From Aquimarina aggregata (GTDB taxonomy: Bacteria > Bacteroidota > Bacteroidia > Flavobacteriales > Flavobacteriaceae): a stretch of DNA of 64,000 bases. The stretch spans positions 620,001 through 684,000 of the forward strand of contig NZ_LQRT01000002.1 of assembly GCF_001632745.1 (NCBI RefSeq). Direction: 5' to 3'. How positions within the stretch are numbered: the first letter of the stretch is position 1; every line of letters starts with the position of its first letter. The notes under the pieces were generated by a model. It saw only the letters and a list, made by a program, of their open reading frames with translations, was not told the origin of the DNA and made no database searches. Positions 24,578 to 34,343 of the stretch are shown one piece after another. A program made the position numbers and the translations under genes.

Positions 24578-26743
24578 TTATAATAAGTTTCGTTGAGAAA
24601 GTATATTATTATAAAAGCGTCTTTTTATACCATTAGCACATTGAATTCCAGACTGTACCGTACCTTCCATATAGCCAACATTAAGACCAAAATCGGTCCA
24701 ATCACCTGCAAAAAAAAGGTTTTTATATCCCGTTTCATCAGATTTGATCCTAAATTGATTAGTACCGGGTCTACCTAAAACATATTGCATTGTAGGGTCA
24801 TCATTGATTTGAAAAAACTGATCGTCAAATTTTTCAGACAGAGTCTCTTTGTTCGAACATAGAAGATTGTAATCAAATTCGTCATTTTTTATTGCATTTG
24901 GCCAAAACCATTCCATATTAGAGTTCATCCACTTATGTGTATGATTTTTTAGAGCAGGAATTCCATGATTTTTTACTCCTGTATTTTCTGGCCATACACC
25001 ACACCAATAAGAAATTTGATGGGGTTCATGATTTTTCCAGTTTTCGATCTTTTCGAGATAAGACATAGATGTCCAGCTATATAAATAATCTTCATAAATA
25101 ACTGTATTGGCATATTGTCCTTCTTGCATACCCCATTGCCCGTGATCAAAACCAAGTTCTTTATCAGTTTTATTTAGCCAAAATTGAACATTTAAAGTTG
25201 GAGTAGTTGCAATGTTATCTACCATATTTTTCCATTGCAGATTTTTGGAAATAATATCTTTGGCGATATATTTTATGGGTTGTATTGAGGTTGCTAAAAT
25301 TATTAGGTCAAAATCTTTTCCTTTTTTTAGAATTTTAGAACCCACAGGTTTCCAATCTGAGAAACTTGATTCTAAATTTATATTTTCTTGTTCGATACGT
25401 TTTGCTTGTACCGGATCTATTTGGCTTAAATCGGGTTCAGAGGTCCATTGATGAATTCCTTTTTGAATAATGAAAGGATTATATTCTGAAATTTCTTTTT
25501 TTAAATCTACTTGAACATCAATTTCAATTTCCTGAATATTTTCGTTATCAGAATATGCGATTTTAGTAGCCTTATGAAAATATTCAAATTTAACTCCTCT
25601 ATTTTTTAACACCAATGTTAATGGAGCTAAAAAAGTGCCTCCTGTACCGGCAGCCAGGTACCAAACAAAACATCCTTTATAATTAGATATTTTTGTTACC
25701 ATTTTTACACCTATATCGGCTCCAATCTTACCTTGTTCAATAGTGCCGTTACCACCATAAACATTACCAAATGTACCATAATATATAAATCGTACAATTG
25801 AGAATTCTAATAACTCCCTCGAAGCACCGTGTTTGCATAACCACTCGCGAAAATCATAATCATTAATTGCATCCCAATTGTAAATGCCAGTTTTTGAATC
25901 ATAAACATCTGTGTAGATGCCTTCTACACATACTAAACCAAGTTCAATCATTCTTAAAACCCTTCTCAATTTTTTGGTTTTGTTTCCACAATGTTTGGCT
26001 CCTATTTGAAAAAAGTTCTTTAATCCTCTATAAACCTTAACTAATAGGTTAATAAAAATAGATTTATTTTTCCTGTACCGATATGTGGTCAGTTTTACAA
26101 TAATCAATTCTAAACTTTTGGATACTTTTCCTAAAATGTAATTTGTAATCGTATTAGATTTGTTTTCTGGATTCTTTTCTTCTCTTTCAGGCACATTTAC
26201 CTTAAAAAACATTTTTTGAAGTACTTTAGAAATTACTTTCTTTTTCCCATTCTTTTTCTTTTGAAAAGGTGATCCAACTAAGGTTGCTATTACAATACCT
26301 AATCCTTCTTTAATTAAGGTAAAAAAATCAGTTTGTATTGCTGTACCTGGAGTATAGGTATTATTAGGAAAAACCATGGTCCAATTATGCCAGGATTTAT
26401 TTTTTTTATCATACTCAGTATTAAAAGTATACGGATTAGGAATAAATGCATCCCGCCATGATTTAAATGGGGTATCAGGAGCTAAATTATTTTCTTCAAT
26501 CTCTTTATAAACTTCTTTAACCATTCTAAAAGCATTGTGATACCAACCTTGAAAGATATGAACTCCAACTTCTTCTATTCTACCATTTTTTCCTAAGCCT
26601 GTAGCAGCTTTTCCTCCACATCGCCATCCCATTTGATAAATAGTAATGTCATATTTATCTTGCCAGTTGTCTTCGTTAGTTAGTTCATAGGCACTTGTTA
26701 GTCCAGCAATACCTCCTCCTAAAATACTTATTTTCTTTTTCAT
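24578..26743 (-). CDS. FAD-dependent oxidoreductase, phytoene-desaturase/amine-oxidase-like
   Basis: A 721-residue flavoprotein beginning with the dinucleotide-binding motif ISILGGGIAGLTSAYEL and the second FAD signature GWRCGGKAATG. The C-terminus has the matching FAD-binding block NLFFAGDWTDFGLNVGYMEG, as in carotenoid desaturases and flavin amine oxidases. It is about 200 residues longer than typical desaturases, the extra being a lysine-rich insert near residues 155-265. The likely reaction is dehydrogenation or dehydroxylation of a hydrophobic substrate, but the product is unknown. The gene follows the unknown 269-residue gene by seven bases on the same strand, so the two probably work together. 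Confidence 0.8.
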   Translation of the reverse strand: MKKKISILGGGIAGLTSAYELTNEDNWQDKYDITIYQMGWRCGGKAATGLGKNGRIEEVGVHIFQGWYHNAFRMVKEVYKEIEENNLAPDTPFKSWRDAFIPNPYTFNTEYDKKNKSWHNWTMVFPNNTYTPGTAIQTDFFTLIKEGLGIVIATLVGSPFQKKKNGKKKVISKVLQKMFFKVNVPEREEKNPENKSNTITNYILGKVSKSLELIIVKLTTYRYRKNKSIFINLLVKVYRGLKNFFQIGAKHCGNKTKKLRRVLRMIELGLVCVEGIYTDVYDSKTGIYNWDAINDYDFREWLCKHGASRELLEFSIVRFIYYGTFGNVYGGNGTIEQGKIGADIGVKMVTKISNYKGCFVWYLAAGTGGTFLAPLTLVLKNRGVKFEYFHKATKIAYSDNENIQEIEIDVQVDLKKEISEYNPFIIQKGIHQWTSEPDLSQIDPVQAKRIEQENINLESSFSDWKPVGSKILKKGKDFDLIILATSIQPIKYIAKDIISKNLQWKNMVDNIATTPTLNVQFWLNKTDKELGFDHGQWGMQEGQYANTVIYEDYLYSWTSMSYLEKIENWKNHEPHQISYWCGVWPENTGVKNHGIPALKNHTHKWMNSNMEWFWPNAIKNDEFDYNLLCSNKETLSEKFDDQFFQINDDPTMQYVLGRPGTNQFRIKSDETGYKNLFFAGDWTDFGLNVGYMEGTVQSGIQCANGIKRRFYNNILSQRNLL

Positions 26744-26750
26744 TATAAGT

Positions 26751-27560
26751 TTATAATCGAGCTACAGACTCTTGATTTATTATTGACATCCAATACATTA
26801 TAAATTCTGTTCTTTCTGTAATTCCTATTAGTTCTGCAGCAAACTGGAATAACTTTTTTTCATTCTTATCAATAACATATTTATTAACAAAAGTTCTGAT
26901 ATGATGCTCTAAAAAAACTTCATTAGAACTATAATTTTCTTGCGTTAACGGATAACTAATTGGGTATAGTTTCTGCCTTCTTGTTATAATTTTAACTGCT
27001 GGTAATATGGGATTAGCAAGAATTTTCCCTAATTTACCAAAAGCAAATTCTTTTCCTTCAACCATTGCTTGGGCAAACAAAACTCGCATCAAAACATCCT
27101 TAATAAAGATTTTTTCATAATGTGACTCAATTTCAATTTCCTTACTAAACTGAAAACATGCATTGATTATACTTCCATTATGCGCTTGATACCAAGATTT
27201 TGAATCTGGTTTATTAAGATAATTTAACCAATTTTTAACGGACTCCGAAATCGATTTAAAATTTGAATTTGTTTCAAAAAGCAATCGAGCAAATTCACTG
27301 TCATGAATTATTTGCATATTCATTTTCCTCCACCAAACACTTCCTTTTTTATGAATATCATCGACATCATTTAGAACACCTCTCTTAATTTCCCATTCAA
27401 TAAAATCTATCTCTGATTGACCATAACCATATTTAGCTAGTTTAGAGAATCCATACTTTAGATAAAACTTCTTTCTTAGGTTTAATCTACCCTCTGGAGA
27501 ATTTACTACGGTTGAACAGATTAAATCTATTTCTTCTTTTAAAGTTGATATAGAATTCAT
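26751..27560 (-). CDS. unknown protein paired with the FAD enzyme
   Basis: A 269-residue mostly helical protein that I do not recognise. It has no signal peptide and no clear membrane helix, although residues 190-215 are moderately hydrophobic. Motifs of note are an N-terminal YGFSKLAKYGYGQSEIDFIEW and a region with WYQAHNGSIINACFQF, where the histidine/asparagine could be catalytic. It is the first gene of a two-gene unit with the FAD-dependent oxidoreductase (seven-base gap). Such a partner may supply the substrate or a second activity; this is inference. Confidence 0.6.
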   Translation of the reverse strand: MNSISTLKEEIDLICSTVVNSPEGRLNLRKKFYLKYGFSKLAKYGYGQSEIDFIEWEIKRGVLNDVDDIHKKGSVWWRKMNMQIIHDSEFARLLFETNSNFKSISESVKNWLNYLNKPDSKSWYQAHNGSIINACFQFSKEIEIESHYEKIFIKDVLMRVLFAQAMVEGKEFAFGKLGKILANPILPAVKIITRRQKLYPISYPLTQENYSSNEVFLEHHIRTFVNKYVIDKNEKKLFQFAAELIGITERTEFIMYWMSIINQESVARL

Positions 27561-27992
27561 TAAAAAGACTTCATTGTTTTAAACGATCTGTTTTTATAGA
27601 AAAACATTAAAAGTATAGAAAATATGACAATGAAAGGAGATAAAATAGCTATTTAAATTTCGTATAAATACTTCAAAAAATATCGAATTAATAACAGTAG
27701 TAAAACAGACATCAAACCAGGTTTTTATATATTAAAAAATAGGGTAGAAGTAGATTTATTTATAAGAGAAGTCACAAAAAAGATTAAAGAACTGACTAAA
27801 GTGTTTTCATATATTAAAAGTAGAGCAAATATGTTTTATTCGATAATTATAATGAATTTCGTAAAAAATTAACATTTTTTCATAAAAAAAACGTATTATA
27901 TGCTATTTTTTTTCGATTATTGCAAATAAAAATACTATGCATGAATAATATGTTTAAATAAATAAATTCACACTAACCCTTAAAACTTTAAA
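27561..27992. other. intergenic region between divergent transcripts
   Basis: 432 AT-rich bases between the FAD-enzyme pair and the secreted esterase. No open frame here is convincing. TAATATGTTTA at about 27945 resembles the TAnnTTTG element except for its last base and could serve the esterase gene; nothing else stands out. Confidence 0.4.
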
Positions 27993-30185
27993 ATGAAAAC
28001 TCAACTAACGTTTACCAAAAAAACTTTATGGCTTTTGATTTTTACATTTGTTACTACTGTCGCCATACATGCCCAACAAGTAATAAATACAACATTGCAA
28101 CATGATGGAAAAACAAGACAATATCGTCTTTACATTCCGGCTAGCTATGACGCCTCTAAACCAGCACCTCTAATTCTGAATTTTCATGGTTTTACAAATA
28201 ATATTAACGTACAATATAACCAGAGCGATTTTAGACAACTTGCAGAAGACAATCAATTTATTTTTGTTACACCACAAGGTTTAGGTTTTCTTGCTGGATG
28301 GGCAATAAACAATAACTTTGGTGGCAACGAAGATGATTTAGGATTTTCAAATGCTTTAATTGATAAAATTGAAAGCGAGTTTAATATCAATCCGAAACGT
28401 ATTTATGCTACTGGTTTTTCTAATGGTGGTTTTTTTAGTTATAGACTGGCTTGCGAATTAAGTCCACGAATTGCCGCCGTAGCTTCTGTAGCAGGTAGTA
28501 TGACACGACGATGGATAGACCGAAATCAATGTCAACCACAGCATCCAACTGCTGTGTTGCAAATTACGGGGACTAGAGATAATACTATTTCTATAAACGG
28601 TAATGGAACTAATGAACCAATACAAGATGTTATGGAGTACTGGTCTGCGAATAACAATGGTGACGCTACACCAGAAGTTATTCAATTAGGTGGTGGATCA
28701 ACACGATCTATTTGGGATAACGGCGATAATGGTGTCACAGCAGAATTTATTAGAGTCCAGGGTAAAGGACATAGCTGGAATGGAGGAAATGTAAATACTT
28801 CTGAAGAAATATGGAAATTCTTTTCTAGATTTGATATTGATGGAGAAATAGGTACAAATCCAAATCCAACGGCATGTACTACTACTATAGAATCGTTCCC
28901 GTATAACGAAAGTTTTGAAACTAATCTTGGTGCTTGGTCTAATGCGACCTCAGGAGATGATATCAATTGGACAAGAGATTCTGGTGGTACTCCTTCTAGT
29001 CAAACGGGTCCTAGTAATGGAGCTGATGGTGATTTTTATGTTTACGTAGAAGCTTCAGGAAATAATTCTGGATTTCCTAACAAAAGCGCTATCCTTAATT
29101 CGCCTTGTTTAAACTTTACTAGTTTAACTACACCAACTCTTACATTTCAGTATCATATGTTCGGTAGTGCAATCAATAGCCTGGAAGTTGAAGCCAGAAC
29201 AGATAATACTGGTGCTTGGACAACTGTTTTTAGTAAAAATGGAACACAAGGTAACAACTGGATTGCTACAGATGTTGATCTTGCAGCATACGCAGGAAAT
29301 GCAAGTGTGCAATTACGTTTTAATGTAGTAACAGGTTCTGGTAATAGTGGATGGCAAAGTGATATAGCAATAGACGCAATAAGTATCCAAAACGGATCAG
29401 GGGGTGGACCAGATCCAGTTTGTGAGGCATTAAATTTTAACGATTTTACAATAGATCCTTTTACTCAAGATAGAGCAGGTGATTTCTCTATTGGTAACAA
29501 TGGTAATGCCTTAACATTAACAAATAATACTTGGAAATACATTTTAATGAATTATGATGTTACCGCAAATACAGTAATTGAATTTGATTTCAGTAGCACA
29601 AATCAAGGAGAAATACATGGATTAGGTTTCGAAGACAACAATTCGTTAACATCATCTCGTTATTTTAAAGTACATGGTACTCAAAATTATGGAGTAACTA
29701 ACTATGATAACTATTCTTCGGGCACTACTAAATACATTATCCCTGTTGGAAACTTCTATACTGGATCTATGGACAGATTAGTATTTATTAATGATAACGA
29801 TGCAGGATCTGGAAATAACTCTACATTCTCTAATGTTAGAATTTATGAAGGTACTTGTGGAGGAGCTTTAATTACACAAATACCTAGTGATTTTGGTAAG
29901 GTAACTCCAATTTTAGGTACAGATGATGAAGAAATATCTTCTTTTGCAACATTATATCCTAATCCAACAAATGATCAATTTTCTCTTAATGTAAGTTCTG
30001 AAAACACTAAAAATACGATCGTAAAGATATTTAATACTTTAGGGCAAAAGGAATATGAAACAAAATTAAAATCTGGAATAAATAATTTCTCTGCCAATAG
30101 CTTAGAACTAAGTTCTGGAATTTATATTGTAAAAATCAAATCTGAAAGAAGTGAGGAAATCGTTAAAAAACTAATCATTAACTAA
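27993..30185 (+). CDS. secreted CE1/PHB-depolymerase-like esterase with T9SS tail
   Basis: A 730-residue secreted protein. A signal peptide (residues 1-28, ending AIHAQ) is followed by a CE1-type alpha/beta hydrolase (30-285) with the nucleophile elbow GFSNGG and a late histidine in GKGHSWNGG. A jelly-roll, MAM-like module (about 300-470), a further beta domain (480-630) and a C-terminal type IX secretion sorting domain (FATLYPNPTNDQFSLNV to the end) complete it. CE1 members include feruloyl, acetylxylan and polyhydroxyalkanoate depolymerases; substrate is open. It faces the LPMO gene across two terminators, so the two likely serve polymer degradation. Confidence 0.88.
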   Translation: MKTQLTFTKKTLWLLIFTFVTTVAIHAQQVINTTLQHDGKTRQYRLYIPASYDASKPAPLILNFHGFTNNINVQYNQSDFRQLAEDNQFIFVTPQGLGFLAGWAINNNFGGNEDDLGFSNALIDKIESEFNINPKRIYATGFSNGGFFSYRLACELSPRIAAVASVAGSMTRRWIDRNQCQPQHPTAVLQITGTRDNTISINGNGTNEPIQDVMEYWSANNNGDATPEVIQLGGGSTRSIWDNGDNGVTAEFIRVQGKGHSWNGGNVNTSEEIWKFFSRFDIDGEIGTNPNPTACTTTIESFPYNESFETNLGAWSNATSGDDINWTRDSGGTPSSQTGPSNGADGDFYVYVEASGNNSGFPNKSAILNSPCLNFTSLTTPTLTFQYHMFGSAINSLEVEARTDNTGAWTTVFSKNGTQGNNWIATDVDLAAYAGNASVQLRFNVVTGSGNSGWQSDIAIDAISIQNGSGGGPDPVCEALNFNDFTIDPFTQDRAGDFSIGNNGNALTLTNNTWKYILMNYDVTANTVIEFDFSSTNQGEIHGLGFEDNNSLTSSRYFKVHGTQNYGVTNYDNYSSGTTKYIIPVGNFYTGSMDRLVFINDNDAGSGNNSTFSNVRIYEGTCGGALITQIPSDFGKVTPILGTDDEEISSFATLYPNPTNDQFSLNVSSENTKNTIVKIFNTLGQKEYETKLKSGINNFSANSLELSSGIYIVKIKSERSEEIVKKLIIN

Positions 30186-30206
30186 AAAAGAATAAATTTA
30201 TACTAT

Positions 30207-30240
30207 AAAGATGCTTCGGTTTTGTACCTGAAGCATCTTT
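30207..30240 (+). terminator. rho-independent terminator of the esterase gene
   Basis: AAAGATGCTTC at 30207-30217 pairs perfectly with GAAGCATCTTT at 30230-30240 and ends in a short T run. It begins 21 bases after the esterase stop codon. Confidence 0.75.
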
Positions 30241-30256
30241 TATTTATGGTAAAAGA

Positions 30257-30291
30257 AAACAACCTTCTAATTTTTAGAAGGTTGTTTTTTT
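30257..30291. terminator. bidirectional terminator between convergent genes
   Basis: A perfect 13-pair stem (AAACAACCTTCTA and its complement) with a five-base loop is followed by seven Ts on the plus strand. It is preceded by an A-rich run that gives Ts on the minus strand. It can stop both the esterase and the LPMO transcripts. Confidence 0.8.
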
Positions 30292-30353
30292 AACAGAAAC
30301 ATTTTAATCTGTGTATTTAATACAAGTCTGAATTATCTTCAAACAAGATTTTA

Positions 30354-32636
30354 CTAATTCACTAATAGATTTAATGTACGACTTGATCCTGAAGGATCTA
30401 AAATTCTTACCAAATATAATCCCGTTTCAATTCCAGAAACATCTATAGTCACAGTGTTTGTACTTTCTTTTACTAACTGTGATTTTATTTTCTTCCCGGT
30501 AAGGTCTGAAATAGTTATTAAATTATCCTTTAAATCTGTCTGATTTAGTATAGAAATTTTTTCAACTGCAGGGTTAGGGAACATTTTAAAAGATATTTGA
30601 TCATCTTTAGCTGTTGATACTTTAGGGTCGCAAATAGGAGCTGTTTCAGTATTGCTAAAATAAATACTATATCCATCTGCAACTAATACAAAGTTTCCAT
30701 TATCAATAGCTGCAAAGTAATCTCCATCCAATCCAGTTATACCCGAACCAGTTATAGAAATTCCAGGGTTCGCTTCATTAAAACTTTGAACATTTTCTGA
30801 GAAATTAATATACCATGGTGCTACATTTAAGTCAAATGAAAATTGATACAAACCATTGTTTGCTAAATCCCAGTTTACAGTAAACTTGGTAACACTTTCC
30901 ATATTTGGACCACCGGTACCTAAAACATGAACATTATTGAACGAAGTGAATATTGTTTCTAAAGGTGCACTTAATGGTGTTTCAAACGCACAATCACCAC
31001 TTGGAGGATTTACTACAATATCACCATCAACTACTAATGAAACTGAAGCCGTAGCAGCACCACCTTTTCCATCACTTATGGTAAGGGTTGCAGTGTATTC
31101 TCCTGCAGAATATGTATGAGTAGATATTGGTTCTCTTCCAAAAGTTCCATCACCATAATCAATATTAAATGTTAATGGATCTCCATCAGCATCAGTAGAT
31201 CCTGAGGCATCAAAACTTACTTCGAATGGGTCTGTTCCCGTTAAAGCAGAAGCAATAAAAGAAGCTACAGGAGCACTATTTGTAGGAGGAGTTGTTACAC
31301 CTTCACAATCAGGGGCTGTACTAGAAGTACTGAAATAAATAGTAAAACCTTCAGTTTGCGAAACCATAACAAAATTACCATTATCAATTGTTACAGCATA
31401 AGTGCCATCTAGACCTGCAAAACCAGTACCAGTAAGCGTAATTTCAGGATTAGCAGCATTAAAAGTATATGTTGCACTTTCTAATAAATTATTCCACCAA
31501 TTTGGTATACCGTTATTCGTATTTATGGATAATTGATATAATCCATTATTAATAGCATCCCAGTTAATTGTAAAGTCAGTTACCGTGCTTAAATCAGGAC
31601 CACCGCCACCTAGAACATATACGTTACTAAATGAAGCATTTATTGATGGTAACGCTGTTTGTAATGGAGTGTCAAAAGGACAAGGAATTTCTTCACAATT
31701 TGGATCTACAACTAGACTAATCGTCTCGACAGAGCCACTACTAAACTCACCATCACTTACAGTTAATGTAACAGTAGCGCTATCTAAACTAGCATAGGTA
31801 TGAGAAACATTAACACCTTGAGCTGTAGTTCCATCACCAAAATCCCATGTATATGTCAATGTATCACCATTTGGATCAGAAGAATCAGAGGCATCAAAAG
31901 TAACATCAGGACCTCCACAACGGCCATTATCAGTAATAAATTTAGCAACTGGTGGTTGATTAGGTAATGATGTAGTTCCAAAATCAACATCACTTGTAGA
32001 ATAAAAAGCTTCTGGGGTAAGTGAGCGTTGCCAAATACTATAGATTACATGTTTACCTGTTCTTTGTGGTAATACAACATCTATATTATCGGTTGCCGAA
32101 GCCGGCCTTGGGCCTGTACGTGTTAGAAGTTCTAAGCTATCCCAAGTAAGTGGTTGATCTGGTGTCCAATCTGCTTTTGTTATATATACATCATAATACA
32201 AAGTTTGATGTGGTGCTGTATTGGTCCAAGTAACGGTGTAAGGACCTGGAGTAACCTGTGTGGTAACCCAATCATTTCTTACTTGATCTAATCCACCGTA
32301 TTTATCAGGTCGTCCTGCACTGGCTAGATTACCGTCTGCAATAATTTCTCTATGTCTGCCACCCGCATCCATTCTTGCAACTTCGTTCCAGTCATAGAAT
32401 GCCTGTGTTCCCCAACCGATAATTGATGCTTCACAAGCAGGAGAATCAGGGCTTTGCGGATCTTCTTGAAAACAAATCCACACACGACTAGGTGGGTTTG
32501 TTACAGTACCATGAGTAAAAATGGATTGAATCGGAGCTAATAAAAAGGTGACGCAGACCAAAATATGAGTAAGCCATCTTTTAAATGGGATGATAATCCC
32601 AAGTTGAGTTTTGTTAGTTAGTTCGGTTTTTTTCAT
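30354..32636 (-). CDS. AA10 lytic polysaccharide monooxygenase, multidomain, T9SS-secreted
   Basis: A 760-residue secreted copper enzyme. The signal peptide ends just before H42 (SIFT/HGTVTNPPSR), so this histidine becomes the N-terminal copper ligand of the histidine brace, with H143 in TNTAPHQTLYY as the second. The AA10 domain spans 42-215; AA10 enzymes oxidatively cut chitin or cellulose. Then come a PKD domain, a beta module of about 120 residues (CPFDTPLQ...), a second PKD domain, a second copy of that module (CAFETPLS...) and a C-terminal type IX sorting domain (FKMFPNPAVEKISI). The duplicated module may bind carbohydrate. The gene converges with that of the CE1 esterase. Confidence 0.92.
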   Translation of the reverse strand: MKKTELTNKTQLGIIIPFKRWLTHILVCVTFLLAPIQSIFTHGTVTNPPSRVWICFQEDPQSPDSPACEASIIGWGTQAFYDWNEVARMDAGGRHREIIADGNLASAGRPDKYGGLDQVRNDWVTTQVTPGPYTVTWTNTAPHQTLYYDVYITKADWTPDQPLTWDSLELLTRTGPRPASATDNIDVVLPQRTGKHVIYSIWQRSLTPEAFYSTSDVDFGTTSLPNQPPVAKFITDNGRCGGPDVTFDASDSSDPNGDTLTYTWDFGDGTTAQGVNVSHTYASLDSATVTLTVSDGEFSSGSVETISLVVDPNCEEIPCPFDTPLQTALPSINASFSNVYVLGGGGPDLSTVTDFTINWDAINNGLYQLSINTNNGIPNWWNNLLESATYTFNAANPEITLTGTGFAGLDGTYAVTIDNGNFVMVSQTEGFTIYFSTSSTAPDCEGVTTPPTNSAPVASFIASALTGTDPFEVSFDASGSTDADGDPLTFNIDYGDGTFGREPISTHTYSAGEYTATLTISDGKGGAATASVSLVVDGDIVVNPPSGDCAFETPLSAPLETIFTSFNNVHVLGTGGPNMESVTKFTVNWDLANNGLYQFSFDLNVAPWYINFSENVQSFNEANPGISITGSGITGLDGDYFAAIDNGNFVLVADGYSIYFSNTETAPICDPKVSTAKDDQISFKMFPNPAVEKISILNQTDLKDNLITISDLTGKKIKSQLVKESTNTVTIDVSGIETGLYLVRILDPSGSSRTLNLLVN

Positions 32637-32951
32637 ACTACTAAGATTAAGTTAAAAATTATGTGTGAAAATCAAATTCAATCAATACCAAGGTATTAAT
32701 CATTGAGTTGGTTATTATTTTCTACAAAATTTTCTAGGGGAATAAGAGGTTCATGAATCCCTATTATAGTATAACAACTTAAAAGTACAAACTCCTTTAT
32801 TAAAAAGGTAATTTTTTAACAGATAACTAAAAAAACACTTAAATTTTTAATAGAATGATCTAATTCGTTTTTCTATTTAGCTTATAATCAGGAAGAAAAA
32901 GAATTTTTCTTTACAAAAAAATGAAGAATTATATTTTGAGGGTAGTATATG
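32637..32951. other. intergenic region upstream of the LPMO gene
   Basis: 315 bases separate the LPMO start from the stop codon of the upstream SCO gene on the same strand. They presumably contain the LPMO promoter. I see no gene, clear terminator or strong repeat in it. Confidence 0.5.
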
Positions 32952-33605
32952 CTATGACTCTTTTTTTAAAATTTCAATATGTCTTTCAATACGTTTGATT
33001 TCTTCAGGCAAAGTACCTTTATAAACACCTCGTATATGGCCGTCCTTATCTACTAATATTAAATTTTCGGTATGTATAAAACCATTTTCGTCATTCGTTT
33101 CGTTATAAATTTCGTCAGCAAAATAGGCCTCTCTTGCTAATTTGTATATCTTTTCCTTCTCACCAGTCACCAAGTGCCATTTTTTAGGATTTACATCTCT
33201 TAAATCACCATATTCTTTTAAAACCTCTACTGTGTCATAACTAGGAAAAACAGTATGAGAAATTAATTTAATTTCTTCATCCTTAGAATAAATATCCTGC
33301 AGCATATGCATATTATTAGTAAGTTTTATACAAATACTTGGGCAAGTAGTAAAAAAGAAATTAGCTACATAAATATATCCCTTAAAATTAGTGTTGGTTA
33401 CCTCGTTACCTAATTGATTTGTAAACTTAAAGTTCGGAATCTTGTGAAACTTTTTTAGTTCATCTTCGCTTGATAACCAGGTAGGAGTAAAGTCAGAAGT
33501 GTTATAATACGGTAATTTATCAATTTTAGTCGTTGTTTCTTGTTTACAGGAAATAAAAAAACTTCCTAAAAAAATTATCAAAATGCTTATTTTTTTAATC
33601 AACAT
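32952..33605 (-). CDS. SCO1/SenC-family copper chaperone/thiol protein
   Basis: A 217-residue lipoprotein (lipobox FFISC near residue 20) with a thioredoxin-like SCO domain. The copper-binding pair is in FTTCPSICIKL, and the distal histidine in NGFIHTENLILVD, so all three ligands are present. SCO proteins insert copper into the CuA site of cytochrome c oxidase or act as thiol reductases in the periplasm. The start overlaps the MORN-repeat gene stop by 11 bases. Its position next to a copper-dependent LPMO gene is notable, but SCO genes are common anywhere in these genomes. Confidence 0.88.
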   Translation of the reverse strand: MLIKKISILIIFLGSFFISCKQETTTKIDKLPYYNTSDFTPTWLSSEDELKKFHKIPNFKFTNQLGNEVTNTNFKGYIYVANFFFTTCPSICIKLTNNMHMLQDIYSKDEEIKLISHTVFPSYDTVEVLKEYGDLRDVNPKKWHLVTGEKEKIYKLAREAYFADEIYNETNDENGFIHTENLILVDKDGHIRGVYKGTLPEEIKRIERHIEILKKES

Positions 33606-34146
33606 AGTTATCAGGTTTACAATTTATAGATCCAATTAAGCCAAAACGTTCACCATTTATGACAAGGTAATTTGCTATAATTTTACCTTTAAAATCCCAC
33701 TTTTTTTGTGTGCCATCTTCCTTGCCATTGGTAAAGTTAAACTCTTTGGCTAACTGCCCATTACTATACCATTCTTGTTGCATTCCGATTTGATTTCCAT
33801 TATCATCAAAATGATAAACGAACTCTAGTTGTCCATTATCCCACCATCCTTTATGAGTTCCGGATTTTTTACCGTCGGTATAAAAGCGTACTGCTGCTAA
33901 CTCACCGTTGAAAAAGAACTTTTGTTCTTTACCATGCTTCTTTCCATTCAAATATGTTATTCTATTCACAATAAGTGTATCAATTTTAGAAGAAAGTGTT
34001 CCTGAATAGGGCATATTTTTATAATACATCACCCCATTAGCTAGAGCCAAATTTTTATCATTGATATTCAGATTATTTACCTCAGAATCACAAGCGTTAA
34101 GAAAAAAAAGAAAAAGTAAATATCTTATTTTTAGAATAGGATACAT
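33595..34146 (-). CDS. MORN-repeat lipoprotein (YwqK-like)
   Basis: A 183-residue lipoprotein (lipobox FLNAC at residues 15-19) made of about five MORN-type repeats, each with the pattern Tyr/Trp-x-Asn-Gly-x-x-x-x-x-x-x-Phe (for example WWDNGQLEFVYHF, WYSNGQLAKEFNF). Databases label such proteins YwqK-family antitoxin, but there is no toxin here and the name says little. It is cotranscribed with the SCO gene (11-base overlap). The function is unknown; a surface or periplasmic scaffold is plausible. Confidence 0.8.
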   Translation of the reverse strand: MYPILKIRYLLFLFFLNACDSEVNNLNINDKNLALANGVMYYKNMPYSGTLSSKIDTLIVNRITYLNGKKHGKEQKFFFNGELAAVRFYTDGKKSGTHKGWWDNGQLEFVYHFDDNGNQIGMQQEWYSNGQLAKEFNFTNGKEDGTQKKWDFKGKIIANYLVINGERFGLIGSINCKPDNYVD

Positions 34147-34343
34147 TAAAAGGTTGAGTTTTTTAGTCGGTTTATTAAACTAAAAATACAATTTTATATT
34201 ATACCGTTTTGTAACTTTTTTATGAATCAAGGTTTTGTAATTATAATTTCTTATGTTAATTTAAATCCCATGTTTGTCAAGAAAAATTGGTGTCATTTTA
34301 TGTATTCATCCTTAAATTAAGAACTAATAAAAAGAATGTTGCA

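Noticed and set aside
33595-34146. Toxin-antitoxin module suggested by YwqK-family naming
   Set aside because: The protein is a MORN-repeat lipoprotein cotranscribed with a SCO chaperone; there is no toxin-like gene beside it.
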